Shown: positions 26,517 to 40,402 of the stretch, in pieces
Numbering within the stretch: the first letter of the stretch is position 1
How the letters are laid out: every line of letters begins with the position of its first letter
NCBI RefSeq assembly: GCF_013373865.1
Contig: NC_050476.1
Span: 4,572,501 to 4,636,500, forward strand
Source: Monomorium pharaonis
Taxonomy: Eukaryota > Arthropoda > Insecta > Hymenoptera > Formicidae
Direction: 5' to 3'
DNA length: 64,000 nt
Notes under the pieces: generated by a model
Database searches by the model: none
What the model was told of the DNA's origin: nothing
Seen by the model: the letters and a program-made list of their open reading frames with translations, nothing else
Made by a program: the position numbers and the translations under genes

Positions 26517-27150
26517 CAAACCACGGCTCCTTTGCTTACCCAGCTGCTTTCTTGATTTTGCTAGTCTCGCTTTTCATATTTCGCCACGTAAACCAGACAG
26601 CGTTGGCTGTGCTAACGAGGGCCTTGGCGTACTCGTACCGTCATACCGTGCAATTGCCGGTGCTCCCGTAATCTGAAGAACTCTGAAATACGTAGATGCC
26701 GTGGCACGTACGCAGATGCGCTCTACAAGATACGCGAGGATGATCAGAAGAAACGTTAAGAGGAAAAGAGGGCGAGTCGTAACTCGGGGGACCGGCTTTA
26801 TACGAAGCGCATATTGGCTGCACCTCCTCCGGCGCAATCCACTAATCTATTGCGAAGATACGTCGTCGACTGCATCATCGAGCGAGAAGCGTATCAAGCG
26901 TTATTGACATTTCAAGCCATCGTAATTACAGCATACAATGCATACTGTTAACTCCGACGAAAATGGAAGCAAAGCCATCCGTTTATCCCATTAACCGCGC
27001 CATCACCCTTTGATAGACAAGTCGACGATTATAGCAGACGTAATGCGGCTTCGACAGGAATTGTGTCATCTTGCCAAGCGATTACAAGTGCTGACTAAGA
27101 CGAGACAATCAATAGGATAGCGAATGTTCCATTTTAGACGCCTGTTATAA

Positions 27151-27185
27151 TGGATTCATACTAACAAATCGTTAGTATGAATCCA
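27151..27185. repeat. perfect 15-bp hairpin with 5-nt loop
   Basis: The left arm at 27151-27165 (TGGATTCATACTAAC) is the exact reverse complement of the right arm at 27171-27185, separated by AAATC. Pairing stops at the next base on either side (A opposite A). The stem is too short for a normal pre-miRNA and there is no downstream T-run, so its role is unknown. Confidence 0.85.
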
Positions 27186-27678
27186 AACTGTACCTACCAT
27201 TATCTCCAACGTATTACTATTCGTCTTCATAATAAACATTAGGAATCAATTTTCTATTGTCAAAATACACTCCGCTAAGCATGCAAATCACTACAATGAT
27301 TTTCCGTAATTCGATATAGCAGAACTATAGCCGAGCGCTAAAGGATTAAAAACCAGCGGTTCCGAGGAAGCACGTATATTTCACTCTTGCGAGAATGCAC
27401 CGTTCCTTACCACGGTCTGGTGACGTTTGCAGGAAGATGTAATTTAAAAAAGCACGAGGAAAATTTTATGTGATAAAGTCGCGGACGCTGACACAGTTTC
27501 GTCGCTCGTGGCCGAACGCGTCTAGAGAAGCAGGTATGAGCATAGAGAAAAGCCGGGTTGCATCTGCACGTGTTGTCCCCCGGGCGACACGTGCGAACAC
27601 ACGGTTGCATCTGCTGAGCCGTCGACGCAGATCGTATTCCATGCAAATAGAATATTTCGTTCTTCTTTTCGCACTGCG

Positions 27679-27699
27679 TTTTTTTTTTTTTTTTTTTTT
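27679..27699. repeat. T21 homopolymer
   Basis: Twenty-one consecutive T's. On the minus strand it encodes runs of Lys in spurious frames. Confidence 0.95.
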
Positions 27700-29424
27700 A
27701 AGAAAACCAACAAGTTGTGGAACGCGGAAGGGTCTGCTGCACAAGCAAATATATTTATACATCATGATACGTGCCACGTCGGTAGAATATCTGCGTATTT
27801 GCTAATAGTGGTACTTTGCTGATAATAAAAGTTACTTCCTATTAAAATATAGATAAATATTATCAATACCGGCGCACCACTGTGTTTTGGGGTATTTTTT
27901 AAACAAAAGATAAAAATAAAAACTTTGAAAAACAAATGTAAACTAGAAAATAAATGAAAAAAATATTAATTTACTCTTGAACTTTTTAAATCAGTAAAAC
28001 ACACAATATACATTAATTAAATTTATGGTGGTTTATCTTCGAAAGACTAAAATGAATAGTCGTCGAATCCGTGTGCATGAAATAACAACGGGAATAATAT
28101 TGCGTTGGCTATCGACTACGGCATATACTTGAAACGTACAGTTAGGCGCATTTAAGATACCGCTTCGTACAAAATTCCGACATTAAATTATTTCGACGTA
28201 CAAACGAAAAGAACGTCCGCGACGCTTTGAGACTGCCGCATGGTCGCATCGTTCGCCTGTAAATTAATAAAATGCATTTTGTACCTTCATCGTCGCAGCG
28301 AGTCGAATTAACCTCCCGGCGCTCTCTTCTCTTTTGCATGTTTTATATGTATGTAAGCATCTCGAATTATTTGAACGTGCGAATAGATGATTCGAAAGCT
28401 TTCTCAACGCTGAAAGAAAATTAACAACGCGAGATAAAATTAAATTTTTCTATTTTTTTTTATGCAATGAAACAATATAATTGTAAAATGGAAAAAATAA
28501 ATAAAAAACTAAAGAGACACATACATGAAAAAAATGTGTTTGTGATTATGTTAAGACAAACAAAATTTTATTACGCACTAGTAATGCGAAAACAATGGAT
28601 CAATCAGAAATTTTAACTAAATCTGTTGTAAATATCTCACGATCAAATAATGTCTCCATTACAGAAACTCACGAATTTTCTTCCATTATTATTCCAAATA
28701 AACATTTTAGAATATCAACGTAAAATAACGCAGGTCAAAACTCTTACAAAAAAAAACTTTACATAAAGTCTATCCGTCATAATCTTTACTTTCCTTTGCA
28801 ACTTTTTTCCGGCGAGAAAGAATAACGCTCGAAGAGTCCGGAAACACGAAAGTGCGAATAACACTTCGCAGCAGAAGCAAAGTTTCACCCCGCATTAAGA
28901 ATGCCGGCTGAAGCCTCCTTGCCTTTTCCCGCTGTCCACCCCGGAGGAATTTCGTCATGCCCCACGAGCAGAACGAATATTCTTTCGAGAACACACGAGC
29001 CGCAACCTCCGCCCTCCGCTCAGCAATAAGAGCCACCGCGCAAATTCGTCGGGATGTGTTCTACCCCAACTTTACGCGAGCCCTTCGCCAGCATCCGGCG
29101 GCGGGTCATGCTGAGCGGTGAAAAATTAAGTCGCGTTTGCACCGCTCGGGATACTCCGTATAATGGCGTAATGCGAGAGCACGTTGAAGAAATTGCCACA
29201 ATTGAGTTTCCTCAGTGGGCGTCTACTGCATAGTAGGAAGAGTGCAATAGAGAGAGCAGGATAAAGTTACGAAGGCATCTTAATGACGGGCATGTATCCG
29301 GTTTCGTTATAAGCTTAAAATGAATTCAATTATATTGTTATTAATACAAATTATAAGTGTCATTCTTTGCTGCATTATCGATAATCCTTTATATACCTTA
29401 TAATCGCTTCAAACGTAATTATCG

Positions 29425-29444
29425 TTTTTTTTTTTTTTTTTTTT
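29425..29444. repeat. T20 homopolymer
   Basis: Twenty consecutive T's in AT-rich DNA. Confidence 0.95.
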
Positions 29445-29953
29445 GTTAGATCATTAATGTTTCTTTCGTTAATATCAACAAGCCTGTTTCAGATTCCAAA
29501 TAAATTATGCTATTTTCTATTTTATTCTATTCTACGTGAGAGAGCCGTATTAATGCCACGTAACATCAGCGAATTATGTCAGCAATACCTCATACTTTAT
29601 CGCAACGTTACACGTGTATGCATACAGGTATTACTAATAATTTAGCAACGATAGCGGTGGGATATCTCTCGCACACTTGGCCAATCGTATTATCACCCGG
29701 CATTAGAGAAGATATACGCGGCAGCGATAGCATGCCTAGCAAGAAGAGGACGTAACCGTGGGTGGGATCGATGGGCCGTTTCTGTAAGAAATGACGAGGC
29801 GGTAAAAAGAGAAACGGCTCGAGAATAAGATAGTAAGCGTCGTGCAAGAGTAATCGAACCATCCTTCGCGCAAGAGCGATCGGCAGCGCGACGAGATAAG
29901 GGCGGGGTGCTATATCGGCTTTCGCAGGGGGTGAGAGGAAGCGGTTGGGTGCC

Positions 29954-30004
29954 GGAGAGAGAGAGAAAGACAGAGAGCGAAGGAGAGCGAGAGAGAGAGA
30001 GAGA
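29954..30004 (+). repeat. GA-rich purine tract ending in (GA)n
   Basis: Almost pure purine, with GA dinucleotide runs at its right end. It is the core of a purine-rich block extending to about 30090 and followed by a pyrimidine-rich stretch to 30240. Confidence 0.8.
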
Positions 30005-31248
30005 CGCAGTAGAAAGCCAAGAGGGTGAGTTACGTAGTGATTGCAGCGGAAGCCGGAAGCGAAAGAGGCCGAAAGGGAGGAGGGTAGGTAACTAATAGTC
30101 GTAGGTCTACCCCGTTCGCTGACCACCGTCGACCGTGTCCACGCTTTCTTTCCGCCCTTCTTACTCCACGGCGGCTCCAACCCTCGATCCCTCCCTCCGC
30201 TCCCTCGTCGGGGCTTCTCTCCCCGTCTCTTTTCATAGCTGCAGCAATTCGCGCACGCGTACCGGGAAACCCAAGCGAAGCACGTGTTTTTCAGACTCCA
30301 CTATATCTCGCTTAGCGTGACGTTAATAGAGTTACGATGGCAATGACGACGCCGTTTCTGCGACTCGAGATTATCTTGCCAGGCTGAAAGAAAATCGGGA
30401 ATGTCAATCGACAACTCTGTGACGGCGAGGCGTGTAATTGCATTTTACTTACAACGTTCGACAGTTCGGAGAACAGCTGAACGTTTCAGTTCAACCAGCA
30501 AAACTCCCGACAAAAACTAACAATACCATCGTCTATTCTATTTTTATACTGAATGCAGCCGAATATTTTGGACTACTAAATACTATATATCTAGCAGTAT
30601 TTGCTTTAACATTATATAAACTAAATGAACATTTTGCCAGATGATCCCGCATGCCTTGGGGAAAAAAATATTTTTCGAATAAATATTATTCCCGGCCGTT
30701 TTACCAAACTCGCGGGAAGTAAATCAAATTATATTCGCGAGACTCGCTTGTCCTGCACCTACGTATATATTTTTCTTCGCGTATCCGTCAAAAATTCGTC
30801 TGTCCGCAAAATGTAGCAAATGTCAACAGGAGCTTTATCAACGATGTCTTATTTCGCCGTTCAGCAAGGCGCCACTCGGACAATAACGCGAACAGTTAAG
30901 GGAACTCGCGGCACTCTCGTTTCTTCACGGCCTGCCTCCTCGTCTCGCGGTCGACAGAAGCGAAAACACCGGTTAATGAAGCAGACAGTGCCAAGGAAGT
31001 CGTGCGCTCGCAAAGTCGCTCGAGGGTGTCCTCGTCTCGACGTCACAACCGTCCGTAGCACCTGCAACACCCCGTTGTTGCTACAGCAACAACACCTTCC
31101 ACGATAACGTTCGTGATCGCCGAGGCGGCCTCGAGTTCCTCCCCGAGAGAAGTCTGCTATAAATGATACTTCTCGGAAGCGGCACGGGCTTCCTCGAGCT
31201 CGTCGGCGTGCTACAGAGATTAATAGCTCCCTGTCCTGAACGACGAAA

Positions 31249-31263
31249 GAGAGAGAGAGAGAG
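31249..31263. repeat. (GA)7 microsatellite
   Basis: Short perfect GA run inside a GC-rich segment. Confidence 0.85.
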
Positions 31264-32783
31264 GCCGGCGAAGGACTTCCGACGCAGGATGCGTTCGACA
31301 CGTTCGAGCCGGCCGGCTACATCGCGGATGATTAAATGACCGGCGCGAACGGTGAGTAATTAAATCAACAGACAAGAAGCCGGAAGTAAATTTCGCTCGG
31401 GTACCGTTGGGCTCCGGGGTCAGTGACATGGTAGAACGGAGGCCGGCCGAATTGACGTTCATATATAAGGTCAGTGATACAGCGGAAGGTTACCTCGAAA
31501 ACGTTAATGAGACTGAGTGCATTTCGCATGGAGCACAATGGCCGTTAGCCAAGCTTAAACGTCCGAGAGAAGTGCACACGCGAGGATAATACCTAGCTAA
31601 CGATATCGCGTGCCTCTACAGGGCGTCCCAAACCAATTTCCTTTTAACAATAGATACTAAGTAGGTAAAGAAGAAGCGACACGTGTGCGACAGGCGCGAT
31701 AACTTCCGCGCAGACGAACTCTGTCATTTTCGTCTCCGCAACTTCGAGGAGAGTCGGAACTTTTACATTAATTTTTAAACACGATTCACTTTGAATACAA
31801 TTAGCTTCATCGTCCTCTCGCAGAAATCTCGAATATTTCTTTTTCTCCCTTCTTCTCTCCTTCGGCTGATATAATTCGAGTGTTTGTCGAGTGTGGTGTA
31901 GTGTATCGTAAACACGCAAAGTCTGCAACGTCATGCTTCAAGTGCGTAAAGACAAGCCGCGCCAGACCGGAGAAGAATATCATATGTAGAGAAGCAGGGA
32001 AGGGTGGTAAGTAGAAGCGAACACGCGGCGAGAGATATTATACGCGTAGTATTCACGTGCGCGTACGGGCGCGGCGCGAAAGACGTGACATAGTCATTGC
32101 ACGGTTGCACGAAGCCGTTGCAGGTACATATTATAGGTACGTGTGAAGATGCCATTCAGGAGACGTAAAAGATCGCGCTGGTGTACGCGACGATGGATGC
32201 AACTAAGTGAATCGAGAATGACAGCTTATTCCAGCGGTACACGCGGTACACGGTGCCCGAGGCCCTCGTAAATGCTTTAATGAATTAGCGAGAGCTCGTC
32301 TCAAAGCTAAAAATAAGCGAACCGCGTCGACCGGCCCGACTGGAAAATTAATGTCCGTCGATGGCGCGGCCGGTGGATTCCCTCGACTGGCAATAAATGG
32401 CCGGCCGCGTGTGCGGGCTGCGGAATTACGTTATTATATTATAAATTTTCCGAATGGATTTTCGTCGGGCTTCGCAGCTGCGTTGTCGGCCGAAAACGCA
32501 GATTGGACCGGCGGCATTCGAGGTTTCGCGTTTGCAGGAAGTAATTACATCGCGAATATCACGCGGATTGCACGATGGAAGGAAGCTGGCCTCTCTCACA
32601 TCAGACGTTTCGCTATAAAAATATGCGCGTGTGTGATAATATGTTTGCTGCCACATTGTACACTTACCGATAATCGGAATTATGATGTTTTCCCTCGTCG
32701 TCCATTTCGTTAAACGATTTTAGCGAGTTAGATTATCACCCGGCAAAAGCCAGAGTCACGTAAATTCGTTTCAAGCTTCTTTG

Positions 32784-32809
32784 AAAAAAAAAAATATATA
32801 TATATATAT
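32784..32809. repeat. A-run followed by (AT)8
   Basis: Eleven A's run directly into alternating AT. Confidence 0.9.
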
Positions 32810-33789
32810 GACATTTAAATCGCGCGCATATCAAAATAAATGGTCGTGCAGTGGCACGTTAATGAACTGCCGCGCGGCCTTAATCGTCTTATTCGGAAAA
32901 AAATTTTCCAGATTCTGGCGATATTTCGGAAAGTACTGTACGCAAGGGTAAAACGAGCACGAAGGAGGGAGGAACGTGCATCAGTTATAGTTGGCATCAG
33001 CGATGCTTAACCTTACGACACTGCATCACGCTACTACCTGACGAAGGAGTTCCGCCGCGGTAAGTTCAGCCGCGCACGAGATCTCGCAATATCAACACTG
33101 AAATGTGTTTTTCAAGTTCTGCGCTCGCGGTGAACTGTACAAGTGGAGAAAGCTTCGTAATTTTCCGGACAAAATACTGATAACGTTCCTAAGCGCGAAT
33201 TGCCGATACGCCTCGGTGGAAATGTTTATCAGAATAACGCTAGACACGTGTAACATATTGTGGAACGATGCGCATTTTATTCTTCCTTGTGGAATACGTG
33301 CTAAATAATATATTGCATTATTCTTCACGTTTCCATTGTATGTTACGCGTGAGTTATATTATGTATAGGAATTGCGATGTCAATGTGAGATGAATGGTAA
33401 AATTCTTGACGTAAGAATCGTTTACGTTTAATCGATAATTCCTATTCTCAAGCTTTTTAATAAAATCCTGCTTGCTGTACTATGCTATAATTACTGCGAT
33501 AGTGTAATCGACGCTAGGAGCTACAAACTAGAGAACAATTTATCGCTTCGGGTGCGCCATTTGTCAACGCGATTACAGATCCAGAACCAACGCCCTTTCT
33601 GCTCCCTTTGCAGCAGAACTGAATAGTACTAAAGATATATCCGCCGGAGGGAAAATACAGTTTCGTGGTGCACGAACCACGTTGCAAGCCCGGTCGCACA
33701 ATTAAACATTCTGACATAAAGATTTCAAACGATATACCGGTATTGTCGGAATCTCGCCAATTAAAGTGGAATTTGTCGGGTCAGTGACA

Positions 33790-35820
33790 TTTGTTCAAAC
33801 CAATAGCACATGTGTCACTAATCTCAAAGTTTTTTTATTTCAAGCAGATAAAAAAATTAAAAAAGATAATGATGCACTGATATATCATGCGTAAATTTTT
33901 TTATTGCAATATATTTCCTATACAAAGATAGAAAATATTTTACAATAATACTCATGTATTCAAATGCACACATTTATATATATGTTATTTTACTTTTATA
34001 AATTATAATCAATAAAAAAAATTTTTTTAAGTACTGGAAAGTAAAACTTTTAAGTTTTGTACATAGCATAAACAGAACACGCTGATAAGAGAAAAATCGA
34101 ATCATTAATCAAACGATAATTCAATCTGATACATCGATCACGTACAAGATCGTAGTCTTGCGACTACGTCTGAAACCGGGCGTGATAACGTTCATGGATG
34201 TTCCGCGATCGTGTAAAGAGCAAACGAAAAGGCAAGCTGTCACCAGTACGACGTACCACCCGCCGTGAAATCGTAGAGAAGCGCATTTGTTGCCCCGAAG
34301 CGTGTCGAGTGCTCGTAGATCACTCAACTCAGGCCGTGCCACTTCCAATTCCAAAGAGATATATATATGTATACATATATACATAAAAGTCTCGAAACTG
34401 CGAAGTTTTTCTTTTATATCTCACATTTGTAAATTCTTTGACCAATTCCTCAATACATGTCTTAAAATGTTTCATATATATAATAATTTTTCCTATTATA
34501 GGCATAAATATCTTTTAATACATTTTAATATTTTTTCATGTAATAATTTCTTGAAATCTTTTCATTGTTAATACCCTAAAAACTATCTCAAATTTCGGAA
34601 TTTTCTGCAAACAGTTCGTGCACAAAAGCTGACGCAAATACTTTTCAAATGAGAAAAACTCGACGCATAGTCAGATGTGTATAATCTTTTATTAATTTTC
34701 CGATTCACGCTGCACATTTCAAAAATAGTTTTCAAGTAAAACCGAGAAAAGAATATCATGTAATTTTCCATACACGTATAATAATTTTTCCTTTACATAT
34801 TATAATTAAGCATTTGAGTAAAAATTCGTGCAAAACTAACATTTAAAAAATTTTAATATTTTTCATATATTTATTAATATTACTGACATGCACCATGCAT
34901 ATATTCCATCGGGTAAATTAAACATGTCCCGTCTTTAAAATTACAACTAATGTTACGTACTGTATAAATTTCGCCATACATTTTTTATGTTACCAGATGT
35001 AAATTTCTGTTTTTTATAAATTTTACATTTTGGCAACTTAGAATTTGATATCGCGATAACAAAAATCCGACATTTCCATAATTAGCTGCGGTGATATTTC
35101 ATACATCACGCATCTGCAATCCTGCTGGCAGTCGTTCAAAAGCCTTTGCAATCAATTGCGTAATTGCTTTACAGATAAGATAACAGTAAATTAATTTTTA
35201 ATCACCGAGCATGCATATATTGACGGACAGGAAACTTGGCGCGTGCGCGACACAATTTTAGTTTGCAGATACTTTAACTACCGCGGCCTACATAGTCTCG
35301 TGGGGTTAATTAGTGTCAGTTTTCAAGTACGATAAGTCTCTGAGGGTTGTTCTCTCTAACCTAGCCCGGTACACAACTGCAGTTTGAATAGAGTTACGAC
35401 TATGCTTGCCGCAAAACTGTTACAGTTAGATTCTATAGTCTCGACAATATACGCTACATTCCTTTCACCTTAGAAATTTATTTCAAAGTATTAAACTAAG
35501 TGCATCAATCACAAATTTCGAGTGACAGGACCACAGAATCGTAAATCAAATATTCAACTCACCTTACTGACGCGGTAACGCAATTGATGAAAACAAGACT
35601 GCATTATTTTGTAAACACGCGAAAGACGCTAATTTTATGCGAAGAGAATAATAGTAAAAAAAGAGAATTTATCGCCATCTTAAACAGAACCGACATTAGT
35701 TTCCATTGATTTTACGTTCAACTCGGTTAAACCTTTTTCGCATACGACATAGCAATTAATACGACAGTAATCGTTTATACCGTAGACGTAATGCGAGTCG
35801 ACTGAATGTTACGCGTGCCG
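33790..35820. other. AT-rich stretch, no gene seen
   Basis: One of the most AT-rich parts of the window, with almost no open frames above background. A minus-strand AAG|GTGAGT match lies at 35563 without an identifiable exon. Confidence 0.55.
34362..34381. repeat. 20-bp perfect AT-rich palindrome
   Basis: The TA/GTATAC sequence here equals its own reverse complement over 20 bases. It is likely a product of TA dinucleotide expansion. Confidence 0.6.
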
Positions 35821-35829
35821 AAATTAATA

Positions 35830-38570
35830 CAGGTCGTTCGGCGTTATTGCGCCAGCTCCGAGAAAACGGTACCGGCTGCGCGACGCAAATTGTGCTAGGA
35901 GGCGAGAGAGAAACGCTGTTTGAAGATGTAAAAAGTCCGGCCGAGGGGCCGGAGGGAGGGAGGAGGGAGGGCAAAATTCGCTCCGAAAAAGAATGGCAAC
36001 GACGACGCCGTACGCCACCGGGTGTTAACGGGGCATTCTGTCGCCTCATAATAAATTCCGGGGCCGAGAGTTAAACGCCACGCCGATTCTACTCTGTTCT
36101 CGGGCGCTACTTTCTTTCTCTGCTCCGCCTGCCTCCCTCCCTCGCGTTCCTCCATATCGCGGCAACTTGAGAATTCCGTGGCGTTGCCAGTGGTGGAGCA
36201 GGAGGAGGAGACAAGGGAGGACGGCAAGGAGGGAAGGTTATACCTTTAATTAGCGGCTCAGCTGAACTTTTTGGCGGATAGATAAGAATATATTTACTGC
36301 GTTCAACTCTCGCGCGTTCCGCGAGGTAACAACGAGCGAGGCTAACCACTGGCTCTTCGGCTTCGGCCCACGGTAGTATCTTATCCCGTGATGGTACCAC
36401 GGTGCTCCGCGCGAGAGATACGGTCGGCGCGAGAGTGAACCGGCCTAGCGATGTACACGAGTCGCTATCGAGATCGGAGTACATTACTGGATTCATTCGT
36501 ATACGTAACGACTTCCTGAGCCCCACCTTCCCGCTTCCCCTCCTCTCCGCATCCTTCACTCTCGCACATGAATACGCAACGTTGAATCACATCTTGATAA
36601 AACTTGCAGCGCGCCTACGTGAGTCAGTTCAAATTTGATTATTACAAGCCCCCCCGCATGAACAAGCGAAAATCGCGAGCCTCAATCAAGAGTACGCTGC
36701 TTGATATGAGCGGCAACAACGTGGAAACTTATTTTTAATAAGTTTGCACATGTTCCTATTTAAGTGTATCGACGCGAGAAGGAGAGATCAGCATGGTAAT
36801 AATTTACTAATTAAATTTAAATGTTCAATGTACTTATAAATAGGAATTTTTATCTATTGATCAATGCGTTAGTAGAACGCTTTTTGAATTGTCGAGCAAA
36901 TAGAGATAAGTAAAGATTTACTTGGTTCAAATCCTTTCGTAAAAGATCTGCGGCCCGACTTTCAAAGGTTAAAAATAACGATAAACGCCCGCTCGAGTCT
37001 CCCGGCGCGTTATCTGCGACGCGGCTAATTGATAACGCCGTCGAGATTAGCTTTGCTCAGGCCAATTTAGGTAGTCAGATGTGCAGATTAAGGGTGAGGT
37101 GCAGAAGAAATCGGCCGCTTCTACGTCGCGGCCGGGCAAATTTACTGCGGCTTGGCATGAAAGCCGATCCCTCCTTCTCCTTCCCGCGCCTCTTCTTCCT
37201 TTTAACATTTCTCCATTCACGTTCTTCCTCCGCCCGGCTCTGTTCCTGCTCAATCATTCCCCTGTCTTTTCTTTTTAATCTTTCTATCCGCGCGCAAAAT
37301 GAAGGCGAAGCACAAGCTAAAGATACGAGAATAAAATCGTTGCGTTCGAACTTATTCTCTCTTCCGTTTTTTTCCCCGTCTCTCCTTTTGTTCACGTGCA
37401 TCGCTTCGTTAATAAGAGGATCGGTAAAACGATAAAATAATCGATCGATATCTCCTCACTTCCGGCCCGTGAAAATAAGAAACTCGATAACAAGAGCGAA
37501 AGGAACGGCAAGAGAGAATAAACATGAGAGGCAGAGCTGGAATTATTAGCGACTGTCGAGTGTCCCTTGGCATTATCGACGAAGATAATAATGACACTCA
37601 CGCCGAAGAGAAGAAAAAAACCTTGATTTTCGGTTCTTAACGAGAGCGAATGGCCCCTGTACAAAATTTGTCGAGGGCTCTTCCGTCTTCGTAGGAAAAG
37701 CGAAGTACTCTTCTTAAAATGCAAATGTTCCTGCCTTTCTCCTAATACTTTAACCGTATTTGTGTGCGTGTAAAGATTTTGACGTCGTTGAGATATTGAA
37801 TAGCAATGTGATAAAAGGAGAACATTATTTAAATGCAACGCAAGAAATTTATAATTAATTATAAAAATTTTATGGTATATACATTATAAGTCACAATATT
37901 TCATAATTCGTATCGCGTCGAAAGGAACCGAATGCACTAGATCGAACTTATATAACAGACTATCTGAAGATACATCCAAAAAGAAATCTCGAGACAAACG
38001 TTCGTGAATGTCGCTTATATTTTAGCTTGTACTTTCTCATCAATAACGACGAAACGGGCTTTCGAATCGTAACTCGCGTACGCGGGCGTGGATAACGCGC
38101 GCGTTGCTCCAAGAACCAGTTTCTCGATCGTCGAGCTCCTTCTGATCGTCCGATCCCTGATGTACGCGCGCAGGCCATCGAGAATAAGGCTCTCACAAAG
38201 TACCGTGGCTCCAGGATGTATAAATATGTGCTTTTGCTGCACCAGCCTCGGCCGAGCCCCCGTCTCCGGGCTGGTTAAGTAACCGATATAAAAACTTATC
38301 GATTTTATGTCTCAATATGTGAGAAAGACGGAGAGGACGGTAACGGCGATCGTCGTTTCTCGAGCCGGGGAAAAAGAGACGGATCGAGATGCGTGAAAAC
38401 GGAACGCCGCAGGCTGACGGAGAGGAAATAAACGGCCGGTAAAAAGTCAGCCGGCGGAGAGAAGGGTGAATCTGGATTCGAGAGGACGGCGAAAGATACG
38501 GGGAAGGGATCTACGGGCCGTTATTAATGTTTTTCTCTTTCGAGTTAGCACCGTGTAACGTAACTAATTG
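35830..38570. other. GC-rich blocks, no gene seen
   Basis: CpG-rich segments at about 35830-36580, 37050-37300 and 38040-38560 separated by AT-rich DNA. The quadruplex motif at 35945 lies in the first. No supported coding sequence. Confidence 0.4.
35945..35971 (+). other. G-quadruplex motif in a CpG-rich block
   Basis: Five G-runs (GGGG, then four GGG) separated by one to five bases on the plus strand. Confidence 0.6.
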
Positions 38571-38579
38571 GTAATTAAG

Positions 38580-40390
38580 ACGTGACCATTCGAGTAGTTC
38601 GGCGCGTGCATAAACTTAGGAAAACTTTCCGCGAGCGAAAGTTCAGATGACATCGATCGACGAAGGCGAATTTTATCGACGGTTCGATCTGCAGTCTTCC
38701 ATCCGAACGAGTCTGTATTCGATACACGGAAGAGACGAAAACGACGCCACTATCGAAGTTCACGTCGAGGCGCGAGTAAAAGTGATGGCTCTGTATCCTG
38801 AGGGAAAAACAGATCGAAACTTTCTGATTCGATTGAATGCTACTTCCGGAACGGTGCTCGCGCAAATTCTAACTTAAGCTATTTAAAAGATGCAGATCGA
38901 TTCGATCCTTATCGTAACGGTCACGAGATTTTCTATAATTAGAAGAGATTTTACGATAAAGTTTCAAGCACCTCGATTAAACACAGTTCAACAGTTACGA
39001 AGAATTGAATAGGAACGTTGATACGACAGAAAAGCGCATTCTTATGCGTGCAGGTTATTGAATCGAAATAATCGTCCATGTGCTGCAGACATTTCAATAA
39101 ATGTATTCAATGAAGGCTTTTTATATGTTAATTTGACCCCGTTAATATATTTCGTTGACTGACAATGTAGCATTGTCAAAAAAAAACCCAAACCAAGTAA
39201 TACGTTGCACGATGACAAATTGTTTGCTGATGCAAAATTCAGGGATCGTCCCCGCAATAATTTAGCAAGGATCATAACATATGTACGTGCCATCGAAGAA
39301 ACGTACGCTCGGAAGCGATGCACGTCGCGACCGTGCGCGCGGGATCGCGGAATGTACTCCTCGGCCGAAATCAACCCACACGTCGTGCACCCACGCGCAA
39401 ACACCCTTCGTCATGTGAAAGCACTCAGCCCGTACATCCGAAAACTTGGGGGCTCTTAATCAATATCACCGTTGTGCATTACGGAACGCACGTCGCCCGC
39501 TGCCCACATGCCGCTGCTCTCGGCAGCACCCTCCCGAGTGCATCTCCTCGCGGCCTCGGGAACAGCACGACCGACTTCGGCTACGTCGTAACCCCCTTCC
39601 TCGCGCCCCCGCCCCCGAAACGGGCAATATACTCTCCGACGTAATGCCCGAGTAATAACCATTAATTTGTATGATCGGTTTACAAGCCACCGCGTAACTA
39701 AGCGTAATCTGGCACACCAGACGCGGAGATAATTTCTCAGCATCTTGCCGCGCGCGCACGCCTTCGTTGCTACACGAATGAAACTTTCTCCCGCGGTGAC
39801 AGGGGTCCGAGCAACCGCCAAATTCGGCTTCGTTCGCGGAATACGAATCGGCCGTCGCTCGAGCACCGGCAAGCAAAGTAACGGCTATGCAAATGAGGTG
39901 TTTGGTTTTGTTACGCGATCACTTAATTAGCGAAAAGTCTGACTCGTCCCCTCGTGTCACTTCGTCCGTTCGTCCGCCGGTCTTCGTCCTCATCTCTTAA
40001 ATCCGCTTGACGTTTCCTGTCTCTTCCTGTACCGATATTTTTCTCTCTTTCCCGCCCTCGCCAACTCTTTCCGATAGGATTCATACCGCCGAGTGCACTC
40101 TCCAGAAAAGCAAGCCGTTTTGATGCTCTTAACCGTCCATTTCACTCGCAATCCGGATATTACGAAACGTTCCAAAAGATTCTTTGGGTAGATATTTTCA
40201 AGATCACTGTGTGCTACAGACGAGCTCTTACACTTTGTGTCATATCCGTGACAATGTTTCTTAAACGTAATATAGAAACGTATACGAGTTGTCTCCTATC
40301 AATAATTAACACAAACATGTTTTTTCTTATTGCAATTACGTAATTAAATTTTCTCTCTTTCTAAGAACAAAACAGAAATTGAAACGGTTT
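38580..40390. other. no supported gene
   Basis: A 76-codon ATG frame at 38647-38877 (plus) has a balanced, protein-like composition, but is closed upstream by an in-frame stop at 38617-38619 and resembles nothing I know. A CpG-rich block at 39340-39900 has overlapping frames on both strands. Confidence 0.45.
39160..39178. repeat. 8-bp hairpin followed by an A-run
   Basis: TGACAATG and CATTGTCA flank TAG exactly, and a run of A's follows at 39178. Probably incidental. Confidence 0.5.
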
Positions 40391-40402
40391 TTCGTATGAC
40401 AC

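Larger units (their letters stand above)
24990..27140. other. no gene seen
   Basis: Mixed composition with the GAC repeat and the purine tract listed separately. No supported coding sequence. Confidence 0.5.
27190..30240. other. no gene seen
   Basis: AT-rich with two long T homopolymers. It ends in a purine-rich then pyrimidine-rich block at 29930-30240. The 190-codon minus-strand frame at 29608-30180 is largely Ser/Leu/Pro read from that block and is not credible. Confidence 0.5.
30250..33780. other. alternating GC- and AT-rich DNA, no gene seen
   Basis: CpG-rich patches near 30880-31330 and 32300-32580. A 20-nt perfect hairpin (GTTGTTGC / GCAACAAC) lies at 31074-31093. No supported coding sequence. 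Confidence 0.5.

Noticed and set aside
29608..30180. 190-codon minus-strand open frame
   Set aside because: Much of it is Ser/Leu/Pro read from a GA/CT-rich tract; no domain is visible.
36923..36935. tRNA B-box-like sequence GGTTCAAATCC
   Set aside because: The bases on either side do not form a T-stem and no acceptor or anticodon stem can be drawn around it.
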